A stretch of 45,211 nt of DNA. Origin: NBML01 sp029939535 (GTDB lineage Bacteria; Desulfobacterota; Desulfobacteria; Desulfobacterales; Desulfobacteraceae). The notes beneath the pieces are model-generated. The model worked only from the letters and a program-made list of their open reading frames with translations. It made no database searches and had not been told where the DNA came from. A program made the position numbers and the translations under genes. The stretch spans positions 1 through 45,211 of the forward strand of contig JAOZST010000006.1 in assembly GCA_029939535.1 (NCBI GenBank), given 5' to 3'. Below, in pieces: positions 1-7,799 of this stretch; position 1 is the first letter of the stretch; each line of letters opens with the position of its first letter.

Positions 1-375
1 ATTAATGATAAAACCTATGAAATAAAAATCACAGACCGAAGCGGCCATGAAATAAAAAAGTCAGGGCTCTCTGCCGGAGAGAAAGAAGTCTTTGCCGTGT
101 CGTTGCTCTGGGGACTTGCCCAGACAAGCCGATTATCTCTTCCCATCATTGTGGATACCCCTCTGTCCCGTTTGGACAGCACTCACAGAGACAATATTAT
201 CAATAACTACTTTCCCAATGCCGGTGATCAAGTAATTATCCTCTCTACGGATACGGAGATTGATAAGGACTATTATCGCGCACTGAAACCACACCTAAAC
301 GGTGCGGTAAATCTGGAGTTTAATCAGGGACAAGAATTAACAAGCGTAAAAATCGGTTATTTCTGGGAGATTTGA
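1..375 (+). CDS. dndD: DndD, DNA phosphorothioation ATPase, C-terminal part (5' end outside window)
   Basis: Frame 1 is open from the first base to the TGA at 373-375, giving the last 124 residues of a larger protein. The fragment carries the C-terminal half of an SMC/Rad50-like ABC ATPase: the signature LSAGEKEVFAVSLLWGLA, then Walker B PIIVDTPLSRLD with its D-loop, then QVIILSTDTEID. This block and the closing KIGYF segment match the DndD family, the ATPase of the Dnd system that replaces a non-bridging backbone oxygen with sulfur. DndD is known to work with the cysteine desulfurase/DndC module, which would lie upstream of this window. The next gene begins 2 bp after the stop and is DndE-like, which supports the assignment. 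Confidence is high for the family; completeness cannot be judged. Confidence 0.92.
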   Translation: MNDKTYEIKITDRSGHEIKKSGLSAGEKEVFAVSLLWGLAQTSRLSLPIIVDTPLSRLDSTHRDNIINNYFPNAGDQVIILSTDTEIDKDYYRALKPHLNGAVNLEFNQGQELTSVKIGYFWEI

Positions 376-377
376 AA

Positions 378-1904
378 ATGGCAGACCGTTTATATACAAG
401 CAGTGAGGCCGATGAAATTTTAAGCGCCCTCAGATTTGAAACAAAACTGGAAAAAGCGGTCCTCGCCAGGATTGCCTTTGCACTGTCTTTGAAGAAAGAT
501 GGTCCGTCAGTTGCCCCCAGTTTAAAATTTACCGGCGGTGAAATGAAACGACCCACTTTTTTTGGCGATGATGAGAATTTTTTTCGGACATTGATTTCTT
601 TTGTCTATCAAACGCCTGACATTCCAGAGGATAAACTTTATTCAAACAAATCTATTATAAAAAATCATATTGACAAAGGGAGCAAACATTTATCTGATTT
701 GTTTATTGAATGCGGAAGAGACAGTGGAAAATTGATTTCTAAATTGACCAAACTTGTTGAATTCAGTGGTAGAAAAGAAATGAAGGGCAAAGGACTTGAT
801 ATTTTTATCGGTAAAACCCTGCTCCAGAAGTCAGATTTTTTCATGGCGCTCAATAACACCAAAATTCATGCAAACTCACATCTTGCTATTATGGGCAAGC
901 CTGGTGTGGGGAAAACACAATTTTTGCTCAAGATATTGACCGATATCAGGATTCAATCAAATTTTCAGGCCAATTTTATTTATTTTGATTATAAAGGCGA
1001 TGTAGTTGATAATGAGGGATTTTTGAAAATTGCCAGGGTCCAACCCTTTCAATTGCTTCAAGGCGGGATCTCTTTGCCTATAAATCCGTTTGTTTTGCCC
1101 GCCTATGACGAACAAACCATAAATGTATCTGCCCGGGAAAAATCCGAAAGTTTTGCTTCCATTAATGCCAAGCTGGGAGTGGTTCAAAAAGGTGCATTTA
1201 CAGAAGCAATTCGGGCAGCCTATGCAAAACGTCAGGATACACCTGCGCCCTATCCTGATTTCCAAGACATACTCGAAATCGCCACAGCCATGTATGAGGA
1301 CGATAATAAGAAAGATGATAGCTTAATTGAAGTATTGAGGGATCTTGCAGACTTTGATCTATTTTGGAAACATGGGAATGAGAATCCGCCCATTGATCGT
1401 TTAACAAACCGTACGCTTTTAATCGACGTTCATGCAATGCCGGTTTTAAAAGAACTGGTGGCCTATCTTGTCATAGAACGAATTTACAAGGAAATGGCAT
1501 CTTTGCCGGACAGCCCTGTGGAAGATGGTCACAGGACCATCAGAACTATTCTTGTGATAGATGAAGCGCATAATTATTTGAGTCAGAAAAATATGTTCCT
1601 GCAACGAATTATCCGAGAAGGCAGATCAAAAGGAATTGTGGTGTTTTTTGCCAGCCAGTCCCCCAATGATTACCAGCAAAAATTTTTTAATTTTCAAGAA
1701 TTATTGGAGTTTACTTACATATTTCAATGTGAAGGCGTGTCAAACAGGTCTATTCAAGATATTTTGGGATGCAGCACGAAAACAGCCAAAGACCTCCAGA
1801 CCGAAATCGCTCGCTTGGAACCTTGGCAAGTGATCAGCAGAAGTTCTGTAAAGACCGAAGAATTTACAAAATTTACAGCAGAAGCTTTTTATAAAAGTTA
1901 TTAG
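378..1904 (+). CDS. dndE: DndE domain fused to a HerA/FtsK-type ATPase
   Basis: The protein has 508 residues. Residues about 1-110 match DndE, the small DNA-associated subunit of phosphorothioation: the hallmark LARIAFALSL is near residue 30 and a GGEMKRPTFFGDDENFF stretch follows. DndE alone is usually about 110-120 residues. The remaining 400 residues form a P-loop ATPase of the HerA/DUF87 type: Walker A GKPGVGKT near residue 174, an IDVH strand near 350, Walker B ILVIDEAH near 392, a conserved-looking REGRSKG arginine near 415, and FFASQSP as a sensor strand. I chose ATG 378 because GGGAGA at 365-370 is well placed for it; an in-frame TTG at 372 is the alternative. HerA-type ATPases otherwise appear in Dnd restriction modules as DptH/DndH, so the fusion joins modification and motor functions. 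The gene is AT-rich like its neighbours. Confidence 0.85.
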   Translation: MADRLYTSSEADEILSALRFETKLEKAVLARIAFALSLKKDGPSVAPSLKFTGGEMKRPTFFGDDENFFRTLISFVYQTPDIPEDKLYSNKSIIKNHIDKGSKHLSDLFIECGRDSGKLISKLTKLVEFSGRKEMKGKGLDIFIGKTLLQKSDFFMALNNTKIHANSHLAIMGKPGVGKTQFLLKILTDIRIQSNFQANFIYFDYKGDVVDNEGFLKIARVQPFQLLQGGISLPINPFVLPAYDEQTINVSAREKSESFASINAKLGVVQKGAFTEAIRAAYAKRQDTPAPYPDFQDILEIATAMYEDDNKKDDSLIEVLRDLADFDLFWKHGNENPPIDRLTNRTLLIDVHAMPVLKELVAYLVIERIYKEMASLPDSPVEDGHRTIRTILVIDEAHNYLSQKNMFLQRIIREGRSKGIVVFFASQSPNDYQQKFFNFQELLEFTYIFQCEGVSNRSIQDILGCSTKTAKDLQTEIARLEPWQVISRSSVKTEEFTKFTAEAFYKSY

Positions 1905-1944
1905 CATTAAATAATCTTTAAATTTAAGGCTGACAAGATTAAAA

Positions 1945-2556
1945 ATGATCCAATCGAATAGCCTCAAACAACGTATCGAATCCGTCATTATAGAGTTTGA
2001 AGAGATCATGAAAGATATTGATGGTGAAATTGATTCTTTAGATGTCTCGTCTTTTGCCCAACTAAAAGAAATTGAAAAAACAATTACGAGCATGAGAAAT
2101 AAAGGTTTAAAAATCCCTGATGAATTGAGGCAATTAAAATTAAGTCTACTGACTGACTGTGACCATGCTGAGAATCTAAAGGTCTTAAAGAAATTTTTTA
2201 TTGAAACAATTCAGAAAAAAATATTCTCTAAAGATGCAATAGAAAAGCCCAATATAATTAAAACGGTTAAAAAAAATACCCCAACCATAAAACGCTCCAA
2301 AAGATTTCCCCCAGACAACACCTTATGCCGATTCTCATTTAAGGGAAATGAATATAAAGGTCAAATCAAAAATGGACAATTCCTGGTAAATGGCTATGGG
2401 ATTTTCAACTCCTTCTCAGCTGCTTCAGTTAAAATTTCTACCACTAGCCGAAATGGTTGGCATGACTGGGAATTAAGAATACCAGGATCAAATCAATGGC
2501 TATTGGCTGATATTTGGAGGAAGAAAAAAAAATTTAACATGCTTACGAAAAATTAA
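1945..2556 (+). CDS. Coiled-coil protein with C-terminal RAMA-like modified-DNA-reader domain
   Basis: The protein has 203 residues and lies 40 bp after the DndE-ATPase gene on the same strand, so it is probably co-transcribed. Residues 1-95 are charged and helical, probably coiled coil. Residues 100-120 are a basic linker. Residues about 125-195 look like a RAMA domain (restriction enzyme adenine methylase associated): FKGNEYKGQIKNGQFLVNG, then SFSAASVKIS, then SRNGWHDWELR and a closing LLADIWRKKKK. RAMA domains are predicted in the literature to bind modified DNA and occur next to methylases and restriction factors. No nuclease motif is visible. The ribosome site is weak (AAGATT). I infer an accessory of the Dnd locus, perhaps a reader of phosphorothioate or another mark; this is untested. 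Confidence 0.68.
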   Translation: MIQSNSLKQRIESVIIEFEEIMKDIDGEIDSLDVSSFAQLKEIEKTITSMRNKGLKIPDELRQLKLSLLTDCDHAENLKVLKKFFIETIQKKIFSKDAIEKPNIIKTVKKNTPTIKRSKRFPPDNTLCRFSFKGNEYKGQIKNGQFLVNGYGIFNSFSAASVKISTTSRNGWHDWELRIPGSNQWLLADIWRKKKKFNMLTKN

Positions 2557-2829
2557 TGAAGCAAAAGGTTAAATAGTGGTAAAATGCATTGATGATATTT
2601 CTGATTCATAGCCTGCACTGGATAATCTTGAACATGGTATTAATGCCAGGATACCCCCTGTGAATATTCTGATTTTTGTATTGATTAACTTTTAAAATGT
2701 TGCCCAAGGGATTTTTATCTGATAACCATTAAGTATTATCTTATTACTTGTTTTTTCATGTTGAGTCACTTTGTTGAGTTTGTAACCCTATGCAGGCCAT
2801 AAACCAGTCCAAAAGCTTAAGGAGATAAC
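2557..2829. other. Intergenic region between the Dnd locus and the liv operon
   Basis: This is 273 bp of AT-rich sequence with no convincing ORF. It must hold the end of the Dnd transcript and the promoter of livG. AAGGAG at 2819-2824 is the livG ribosome site. I found no well-spaced -35/-10 pair and no terminator hairpin with a T-run. Base composition becomes visibly more GC-rich after 2830, so this is a plausible edge of the acquired Dnd segment. Confidence 0.5.
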
Positions 2830-3630
2830 TTGAAAATTCTTTCCATTGACGATGTTTCCCTGGCCTTTGGCGGTTTAAAGGTGCTATCTGATGTCTCATT
2901 TGATGTAAACCAGGGCGAAATATTTGCCATTATCGGACCCAATGGTGCAGGCAAGACATCCATATTGAACATTATCAGCGGGTTTTACCGTCCGGAAAAG
3001 GGGAAAGTTTTTTTCCAGGGAAAAGACCTCTCCCATGTGCATGCTGACAAGAGAGCTGCCATGGGAATGGGCAGGACATTCCAGAATATTGCCCTGTACC
3101 ATGGAATGTCTGTGCTGGATAATATCAAACTGGGGGCCCACTCCCATTTGAAAACCGGTTTGCTATCAAGCCTCTGGTATTGGGGATCTGCCCACAAGGA
3201 AGAGATGGCCCTGCGGGGAAAAATCGAAAATGATATCATTGATTTTCTGGAGATTGAATCCATTCGAAAACAGCCGGTTTCAGCCCTTGCCTATGGCCTG
3301 CAGAAAAGGGTTGAGCTGGCCAGGGCCCTGGCCATGCGGCCTAGCCTTCTCTTGATGGACGAGCCGGTTGCCGGCATGAATGCCGAAGAGACCGAAGATA
3401 TGGCCCGGTTTATCCTGGATATCAAGGAAGAGCACAATATCACCATTGTACTTATTGAGCATGACATGAAAATGATCATGGATATTTCAGACCGGGTTCT
3501 GGTGTTGAATTTTGGTGAGAAACTTACCCAGGGAAGCCCGGAAGAAGTGCAGAAACACCCGGAAGTCATCAAGGCATACCTGGGCCAGAAAAAGGCTGAA
3601 ACAAAAAAAAATAATCAAAAGAAAGGATAA
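2830..3630 (+). CDS. livG: LivG, branched-chain amino acid-type ABC transporter ATPase
   Basis: This is one of the two ATPase subunits that drive a Liv/HAAT-family importer from the cytoplasmic side. The protein has 266 residues, normal for LivG. Walker A GPNGAGKTS is at 36-44, the Q-loop region is GMGRTFQNIALY, and the family-typical signature YGLQKRVELARALA replaces the usual LSGGQ. Walker B LLLMDEPVAGMN and the H-loop IEHDM follow. The start is TTG 2830, preceded by AAGGAG five bases upstream; no better ATG is nearby. The C-terminus is lysine-rich. livH starts 2 bp after the stop, so translation is likely coupled. The ligand need not be leucine or valine: the terminal acyl-CoA ligase in this operon hints at a carboxylic acid. 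Confidence 0.93.
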   Translation: MKILSIDDVSLAFGGLKVLSDVSFDVNQGEIFAIIGPNGAGKTSILNIISGFYRPEKGKVFFQGKDLSHVHADKRAAMGMGRTFQNIALYHGMSVLDNIKLGAHSHLKTGLLSSLWYWGSAHKEEMALRGKIENDIIDFLEIESIRKQPVSALAYGLQKRVELARALAMRPSLLLMDEPVAGMNAEETEDMARFILDIKEEHNITIVLIEHDMKMIMDISDRVLVLNFGEKLTQGSPEEVQKHPEVIKAYLGQKKAETKKNNQKKG

Positions 3631-3632
3631 GA

Positions 3633-4517
3633 ATGGATATATTCCTGCAGCTGGTTGTCAGTGGTTTTCTGGTGGGGGGAATTTATGCCCTAATTGCCCT
3701 TGGTTTTGTGCTTATCTATAAGGCCACCAATATAATCAATTTCGCCACAGGTGAATTCATGATGATTGGTGCCTATATCTTTTATTCTTTAATGGTATAT
3801 TTAAAATTATCCCCTTTTATCGGGTTCCCCCTGGTTATTGTCTGTGCTGCCCTGCTGGGGGCCCTGGTGGAACGGCTGATTTTAAGGCATATGTTGGGAC
3901 AGCCCAATATCAGTATTATAATGGTGACTATTGGGTTAAGTTCAATCCTCCTGGGCATCGCAGAAATCATATGGGGGTCCAGCTTTAGAAGTTTTCCTCC
4001 CCTTTTCCCCAGAAAACCCATTATCCTGGGAGAGGTAGTTCTGCGGTCCAACCTTTTCTATGGTTTTGTACTGGCATTGATAGTGGTGGTGGTTTTCATG
4101 CTCCTTTTCAAGTATGCAAAAGTAGGAGTGGCCATGCGGGCCACAGCCAATGACCAGATGGCTGCTTTTTCCATGGGGATCAATGTGAAAACCATGTTTA
4201 CGATTTCCTGGGCTTTTGGGGCCATTGCCGCTTCCCTGGGGGGAATCATCATAGGCAATATCGGTGGAGTACAGCCAACCCTGGGACATATCGGCCTTAA
4301 AATATTTCCCATAGTGATATTGGGAGGACTTGATTCCATAATGGGTGCAGTCATTGGCGGATTTATCGTGGGTATTGTGGAAAACCTGGCAGGGGGATAT
4401 CTGGATCCCTATTTTCACGGTGGTGTCAAGGACCTTGCTCCCTTTGTTGTTCTGATATTCATTCTCTTGATCAAACCCTATGGCCTTTTTGGAACAAAGG
4501 AGATCGAACGGCTTTAA
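3633..4517 (+). CDS. livH: LivH, ABC transporter permease
   Basis: This integral membrane permease of the Liv/HAAT importer has 294 residues, the expected length, and is mostly hydrophobic with about eight membrane spans. Family features include LVVSGFLVGGIYALIALGFV at the start, IINFATGEFMMIGAY shortly after, and the cytoplasmic coupling region MRATANDQMAAFSMGINVKT that contacts the ATPase. The C-terminal LIKPYGLFGTKEIERL is also typical. AAAGGAT lies just upstream of ATG 3633. It sits between livG and livM in the common order. Confidence 0.93.
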   Translation: MDIFLQLVVSGFLVGGIYALIALGFVLIYKATNIINFATGEFMMIGAYIFYSLMVYLKLSPFIGFPLVIVCAALLGALVERLILRHMLGQPNISIIMVTIGLSSILLGIAEIIWGSSFRSFPPLFPRKPIILGEVVLRSNLFYGFVLALIVVVVFMLLFKYAKVGVAMRATANDQMAAFSMGINVKTMFTISWAFGAIAASLGGIIIGNIGGVQPTLGHIGLKIFPIVILGGLDSIMGAVIGGFIVGIVENLAGGYLDPYFHGGVKDLAPFVVLIFILLIKPYGLFGTKEIERL

Positions 4518-4533
4518 CAGGAGCAATTGCAAT

Positions 4534-5576
4534 ATGTATATTGGAAATTTTAAGGAAACCTATGCCTCAGACCAGGCAGTTTTTGTAAACGCCACCTCCC
4601 GCTTCTGGCTGGGAATTCTGTTTGTCCTTTTGTTTTTATTTCCCTTTGTGGCAGGGGATTATCTTTTGTTCATGGCTAACCTTTGCGGTATCACCATTAT
4701 CGGGGCAGTGGGTTTGAATATTCTCACAGGGTTTGCAGGCCAGATCTCCCTGGGCCATGCTGCATTCATCGGAGTCGGCGGGTATACAGCTGCTATTTTA
4801 TCTACCCGTTTTGATCTGCCCTTTCTTGTATGCCTTCCTTTGTCCGGTTTCATGGCCGCTTTTTTCGGTATCATTGTGGGCGGGCCTTCTCTGCGGCTGA
4901 AAGGACTGTATCTCTGCATTGCCACCCTGGCAGCCCAATTGATCCTTGAGTTTGTTTTTGTCCATTGGGAATCCATGACCGGGGGGATCCGGGGTATGAA
5001 TATTTCTCCGCCAGATATTTTCGGATATGTTCTGGATAATGATTTTAAATTTTATTTTGTAACCCTTTTTATGGTTATTTTGTGTGTAACCGTTGCCAGA
5101 AATCTTTTTAGGACCCGGGTGGGAAGGGCTTTTATCGCCATCCGGGACAAGGATATCTCAGCTGAGCTCATGGGCATCAATCTTTTGCAGTACAAAACCT
5201 ATGCCTTTGCCATCAGCTCTTTTATGGCAGGTATTTCAGGCTGCCTGTGGGTGAATTTTTTAAAAACCATAACTCCTGAGCATTTTCCCTTAATGGAAAG
5301 TGTCAGGTATCTGGCAATGATTATTGTGGGAGGAATGGAAGCATACTGGGGTCCATATTTGGTGCCATATTCATGACCATTATACCCGAGGCCATTAAAA
5401 CCCTCCTTGGTCTGCTGGTCAACGTTTTTCCAACGGCCATGAGTTTTCTGTTTCCATTGCAGCAGGTCATCTTTGGATTGCTCATTGTGGCCTTTCTTGT
5501 GTTTGAACCCCATGGACTGGCTGAAATCTGGTACCGTATTAAAAACTATTTTCATCTATGGCCCTTTGAGCATTAG
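4534..5576 (+). CDS. livM: LivM, ABC transporter permease, interrupted by a -1 frameshift
   Basis: This is the second Liv permease. I place the start at ATG 4534, with CAGGAG at 4518-4523; the open frame reaches back to 4480 inside livH but without a ribosome site. Residues 1-270 read normally and include GLNILTGFAGQISLGHAAF and IRDKDISAELMGINLLQYKT. At the GGGG run 5348-5351 the frame breaks. Frame 1 gives GGMEAYWGPYLVPYS and stops at 5376. The other frame continues from TCC 5352 as SIFGAIFMTIIPEAIKT to a stop at 5576, which is the normal LivM C-terminus. One extra G would restore a protein of 347 residues. The cause may be a real mutation, homopolymer phase variation or a read error. The rest of the operon looks intact. 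Confidence 0.9.
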
Positions 5577-5600
5577 TTTGATGATTTTTTTGCCATGAAG

Positions 5601-5671
5601 GCCCGGGGTCCAAGGAAGAATTTATTCGGAAGAAGAACTTATTTCCTGGTCCATCTTCCCGGGGCTATAAT
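5601..5671 (+). promoter_or_regulatory. Inverted repeat and possible internal promoter before livK
   Basis: An imperfect hairpin pairs GCCCGGGGTCCAAGGAA (5601-5617) with the matching arm ending CCCGGGGC (5643-5665), with a few bulges. It is followed directly by a perfect -10 box TATAAT at 5666-5671, but the -35 at the right distance is poor. The position, between livM and the binding-protein gene, fits either an RNA element shielding the livK message or an extra promoter that raises binding-protein dosage. The hairpin is seen; the function is inferred. Confidence 0.4.
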
Positions 5672-5716
5672 AAACCTGAAACCCGTAAACCCGAAACCCT
5701 TAAAAGAGGAGTAATC

Positions 5717-6889
5717 ATGAAAAAAAGTATTTTTTTAGCTTTGGCTTTATCAATGTGGTTATGCATGGGAGTGTCCTTTGCCGAAGAAGTGATCAAAGTG
5801 GGTGCTGGTCAGCCGATTACAGGGAGGTTTGCCTTTGCAGGCAAACATATCCACCAGGGTCTGATGGATTCCCTGGGTTATGCCAATGAACAGGGCGGTG
5901 CAGGTGGTAAGCAGTTTAAATATATTTATGAGGATACAGGATATGACCTCAAGCGGGCCATTGCCTCCTTTAAAAAAATAATGGCCCAGGAAAATCCCCC
6001 CATGATGTATGGGGAATCAACAGGGGTGGGCAAAGCAATGGCGCCGGAAATCAATTCCAGGTATCATGTACTCTATGGCTCCACCAGTTTTTCAGAAGAA
6101 CTCAGTGACCGGGAGAAAAATCCCTATATTTTTGTGAGCGGGCCCACCTATGCCCAGCAGTTTGGAGTACTTCTGAAATATATTGCTGACCAGCCAAAGA
6201 AAAACAACAAAGCCCACAGGGTGGCGTTTTTCTACAGTGACACGGAATTTGGCCGTGATCCCATCCCCTTTGCCCGTAAACTGGCCAGGGAACTGGGCAT
6301 TGAGGTGGTGGCTGAAGAGGTGACAAAGGTCGGGGCCGTGGACATTACAAGCCAGCTTCTGGACCTGAAGCGCAATAAGCCGGATTATTGTATTTTTCAG
6401 GGATATGTGGTTCCGCCCATCCCGGAAGTCATCCGGGGTGCAAAGGATTTTGGACTTGATATCACATTTATGGGTACATTCTGGGCCATGAGTAAAATGC
6501 TGCTGGACAAGCTGGGTCCTGATGCTGAAGGATATATGGGGGTGTCTCCCTATTCCTATTGGTACATGGATGATGTTCCCATGATCCAGGCCATGCATGC
6601 CTATTCCAAAAAACACCATCCAGATGTAACCTATCGCCCCAACTCCTATATGCAGGGCTGGTTCACTGGTATGGTTTATGTGAAATTGTCTAAAATGTGC
6701 CATGAAGCAGGACTGCCAATTACAGGTGAAAACCTAAAAAATATGCTTCCCAGGGTAAAGAACTGGGATACCGGCGGCCTTAACGGAGTGGTCAGCTTTG
6801 CCAGTTCAAATGCCACTGCAACGGGAAAGGTTTATAAGGCCCAGAATGGCAAATTTGTAGCAGTGTCCGACTGGATAAAACTGGATTAA
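5717..6889 (+). CDS. livK: LivK/LivJ-type periplasmic substrate-binding protein
   Basis: The protein has 390 residues and starts with a clear Sec signal peptide (MKKSIFLALALSMWLCMGVS, cleavage probably after SFA). The mature protein is a type I periplasmic binding protein of the Leu/Ile/Val family: IKVGAGQPITGRFAFAGK at the N-terminus, YEDTGYDLKRAIASFKKIM, a FFYSDTEFGRDP strand, and DITSQLLDLKRNKPDYCIFQ. It captures the ligand for the LivGHMF importer. GAGGAG at 5706-5711 precedes ATG 5717. The ligand cannot be read from the sequence. Members of this group near acyl-CoA ligases may bind aromatic or aliphatic carboxylic acids rather than amino acids. Confidence 0.92.
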   Translation: MKKSIFLALALSMWLCMGVSFAEEVIKVGAGQPITGRFAFAGKHIHQGLMDSLGYANEQGGAGGKQFKYIYEDTGYDLKRAIASFKKIMAQENPPMMYGESTGVGKAMAPEINSRYHVLYGSTSFSEELSDREKNPYIFVSGPTYAQQFGVLLKYIADQPKKNNKAHRVAFFYSDTEFGRDPIPFARKLARELGIEVVAEEVTKVGAVDITSQLLDLKRNKPDYCIFQGYVVPPIPEVIRGAKDFGLDITFMGTFWAMSKMLLDKLGPDAEGYMGVSPYSYWYMDDVPMIQAMHAYSKKHHPDVTYRPNSYMQGWFTGMVYVKLSKMCHEAGLPITGENLKNMLPRVKNWDTGGLNGVVSFASSNATATGKVYKAQNGKFVAVSDWIKLD

Positions 6890-6995
6890 TCATTATAATT
6901 TTCCTGGGCTGGATATTGTCTGTCCAGTCCTTGGATAACCTGGTATGAAGCCAGCCCTGGAGCTGGTGCAAAAATATTTTAGGCAGGAGGACCTG

Positions 6996-7799
6996 GTGTC
7001 AGCCATTCTTAAAGTGAATAATTTAGAGGTGCTCTATAACAATATCATCCTGGTGCTGAAAGGGCTTTCCCTTGAAGTAAAACAAGGCAGTATTGTGGCC
7101 CTGCTGGGGTCCAATGGTGCTGGCAAGTCAACTACCCTCAAGGCAATCAGCGGATTTCTGCCCCTGGAGGACGGGGAGATAACCGACGGAACAATTGAAT
7201 ACCGGGGGGAATCTTTGTCCAGGCTTGCTCCCCACAAGATAGTGCAGAAAGGTGTTTTCCAGGTCATGGAGGGCCGCAGGGTTTTTGAAGACCTAACAGT
7301 GGAGGAAAATCTTATCTGCGGGGCATATACCCAGAAAAACCGGGCCCAGATCATACGGGATATGGACAAATGCTTTGAATATTTTCCCATTTTAAAAAAA
7401 AGATACAAGCGCCTGGCAGGATACCTCAGCGGCGGAGAACAGCAAATGCTGGTCATAAGCCGGGCTCTGCTGGCAACACCCACTTTGATGATGCTGGATG
7501 AGCCTTCCATGGGCCTTGCACCCATGCTGGTGGAAGAAATTTTTGAGATTATAAAAAAAATAAATGAAAAAGAGGGAGTGGCAATTCTGCTGGTGGAGCA
7601 GAATGCCCAGATGGCACTGGAAATGAGCCATTACGGATATATCATGGAAAACGGCAGGATTGTATTGGACGGGTCTGTGAACCTTTTGCTGGGGGACAGG
7701 GATGTCCAGGAGTTTTACCTTGGCATGGGCCATGGGGACAAAGATTCAAGCTACCGCAATGTAAAACATTACAAGCGGAGGAAAAGATGGCTGAGCTGA
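6996..7799 (+). CDS. livF: LivF, ABC transporter ATPase
   Basis: This is the second ATPase of the Liv importer. An in-frame ATG exists at 6945, but AGGAGG at 6985-6990 sits five bases before GTG 6996 and gives the usual LivF N-terminus (ILKVNNLEVLYN), so I use GTG 6996 and 267 residues. Walker A GSNGAGKST is at 38-46, the signature YLSGGEQQML near 145, Walker B LMMLDEPSMGLAP, and the H-loop LVEQNA. Its last 13 bases overlap the start of the acyl-CoA ligase gene, which indicates tight co-expression. The C-terminus carries an unusual basic tail (KHYKRRKRW) produced by that overlap. Confidence 0.92.
   Translation: MSAILKVNNLEVLYNNIILVLKGLSLEVKQGSIVALLGSNGAGKSTTLKAISGFLPLEDGEITDGTIEYRGESLSRLAPHKIVQKGVFQVMEGRRVFEDLTVEENLICGAYTQKNRAQIIRDMDKCFEYFPILKKRYKRLAGYLSGGEQQMLVISRALLATPTLMMLDEPSMGLAPMLVEEIFEIIKKINEKEGVAILLVEQNAQMALEMSHYGYIMENGRIVLDGSVNLLLGDRDVQEFYLGMGHGDKDSSYRNVKHYKRRKRWLS

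Noticed and set aside
4480..4533. Upstream start of LivM at ATG 4480
   Set aside because: It overlaps the end of livH by 38 bases without a ribosome site; CAGGAG favours ATG 4534.
6945..6995. Upstream start of LivF at ATG 6945
   Set aside because: AGGAGG directly before GTG 6996 and the usual family N-terminus support the later start.
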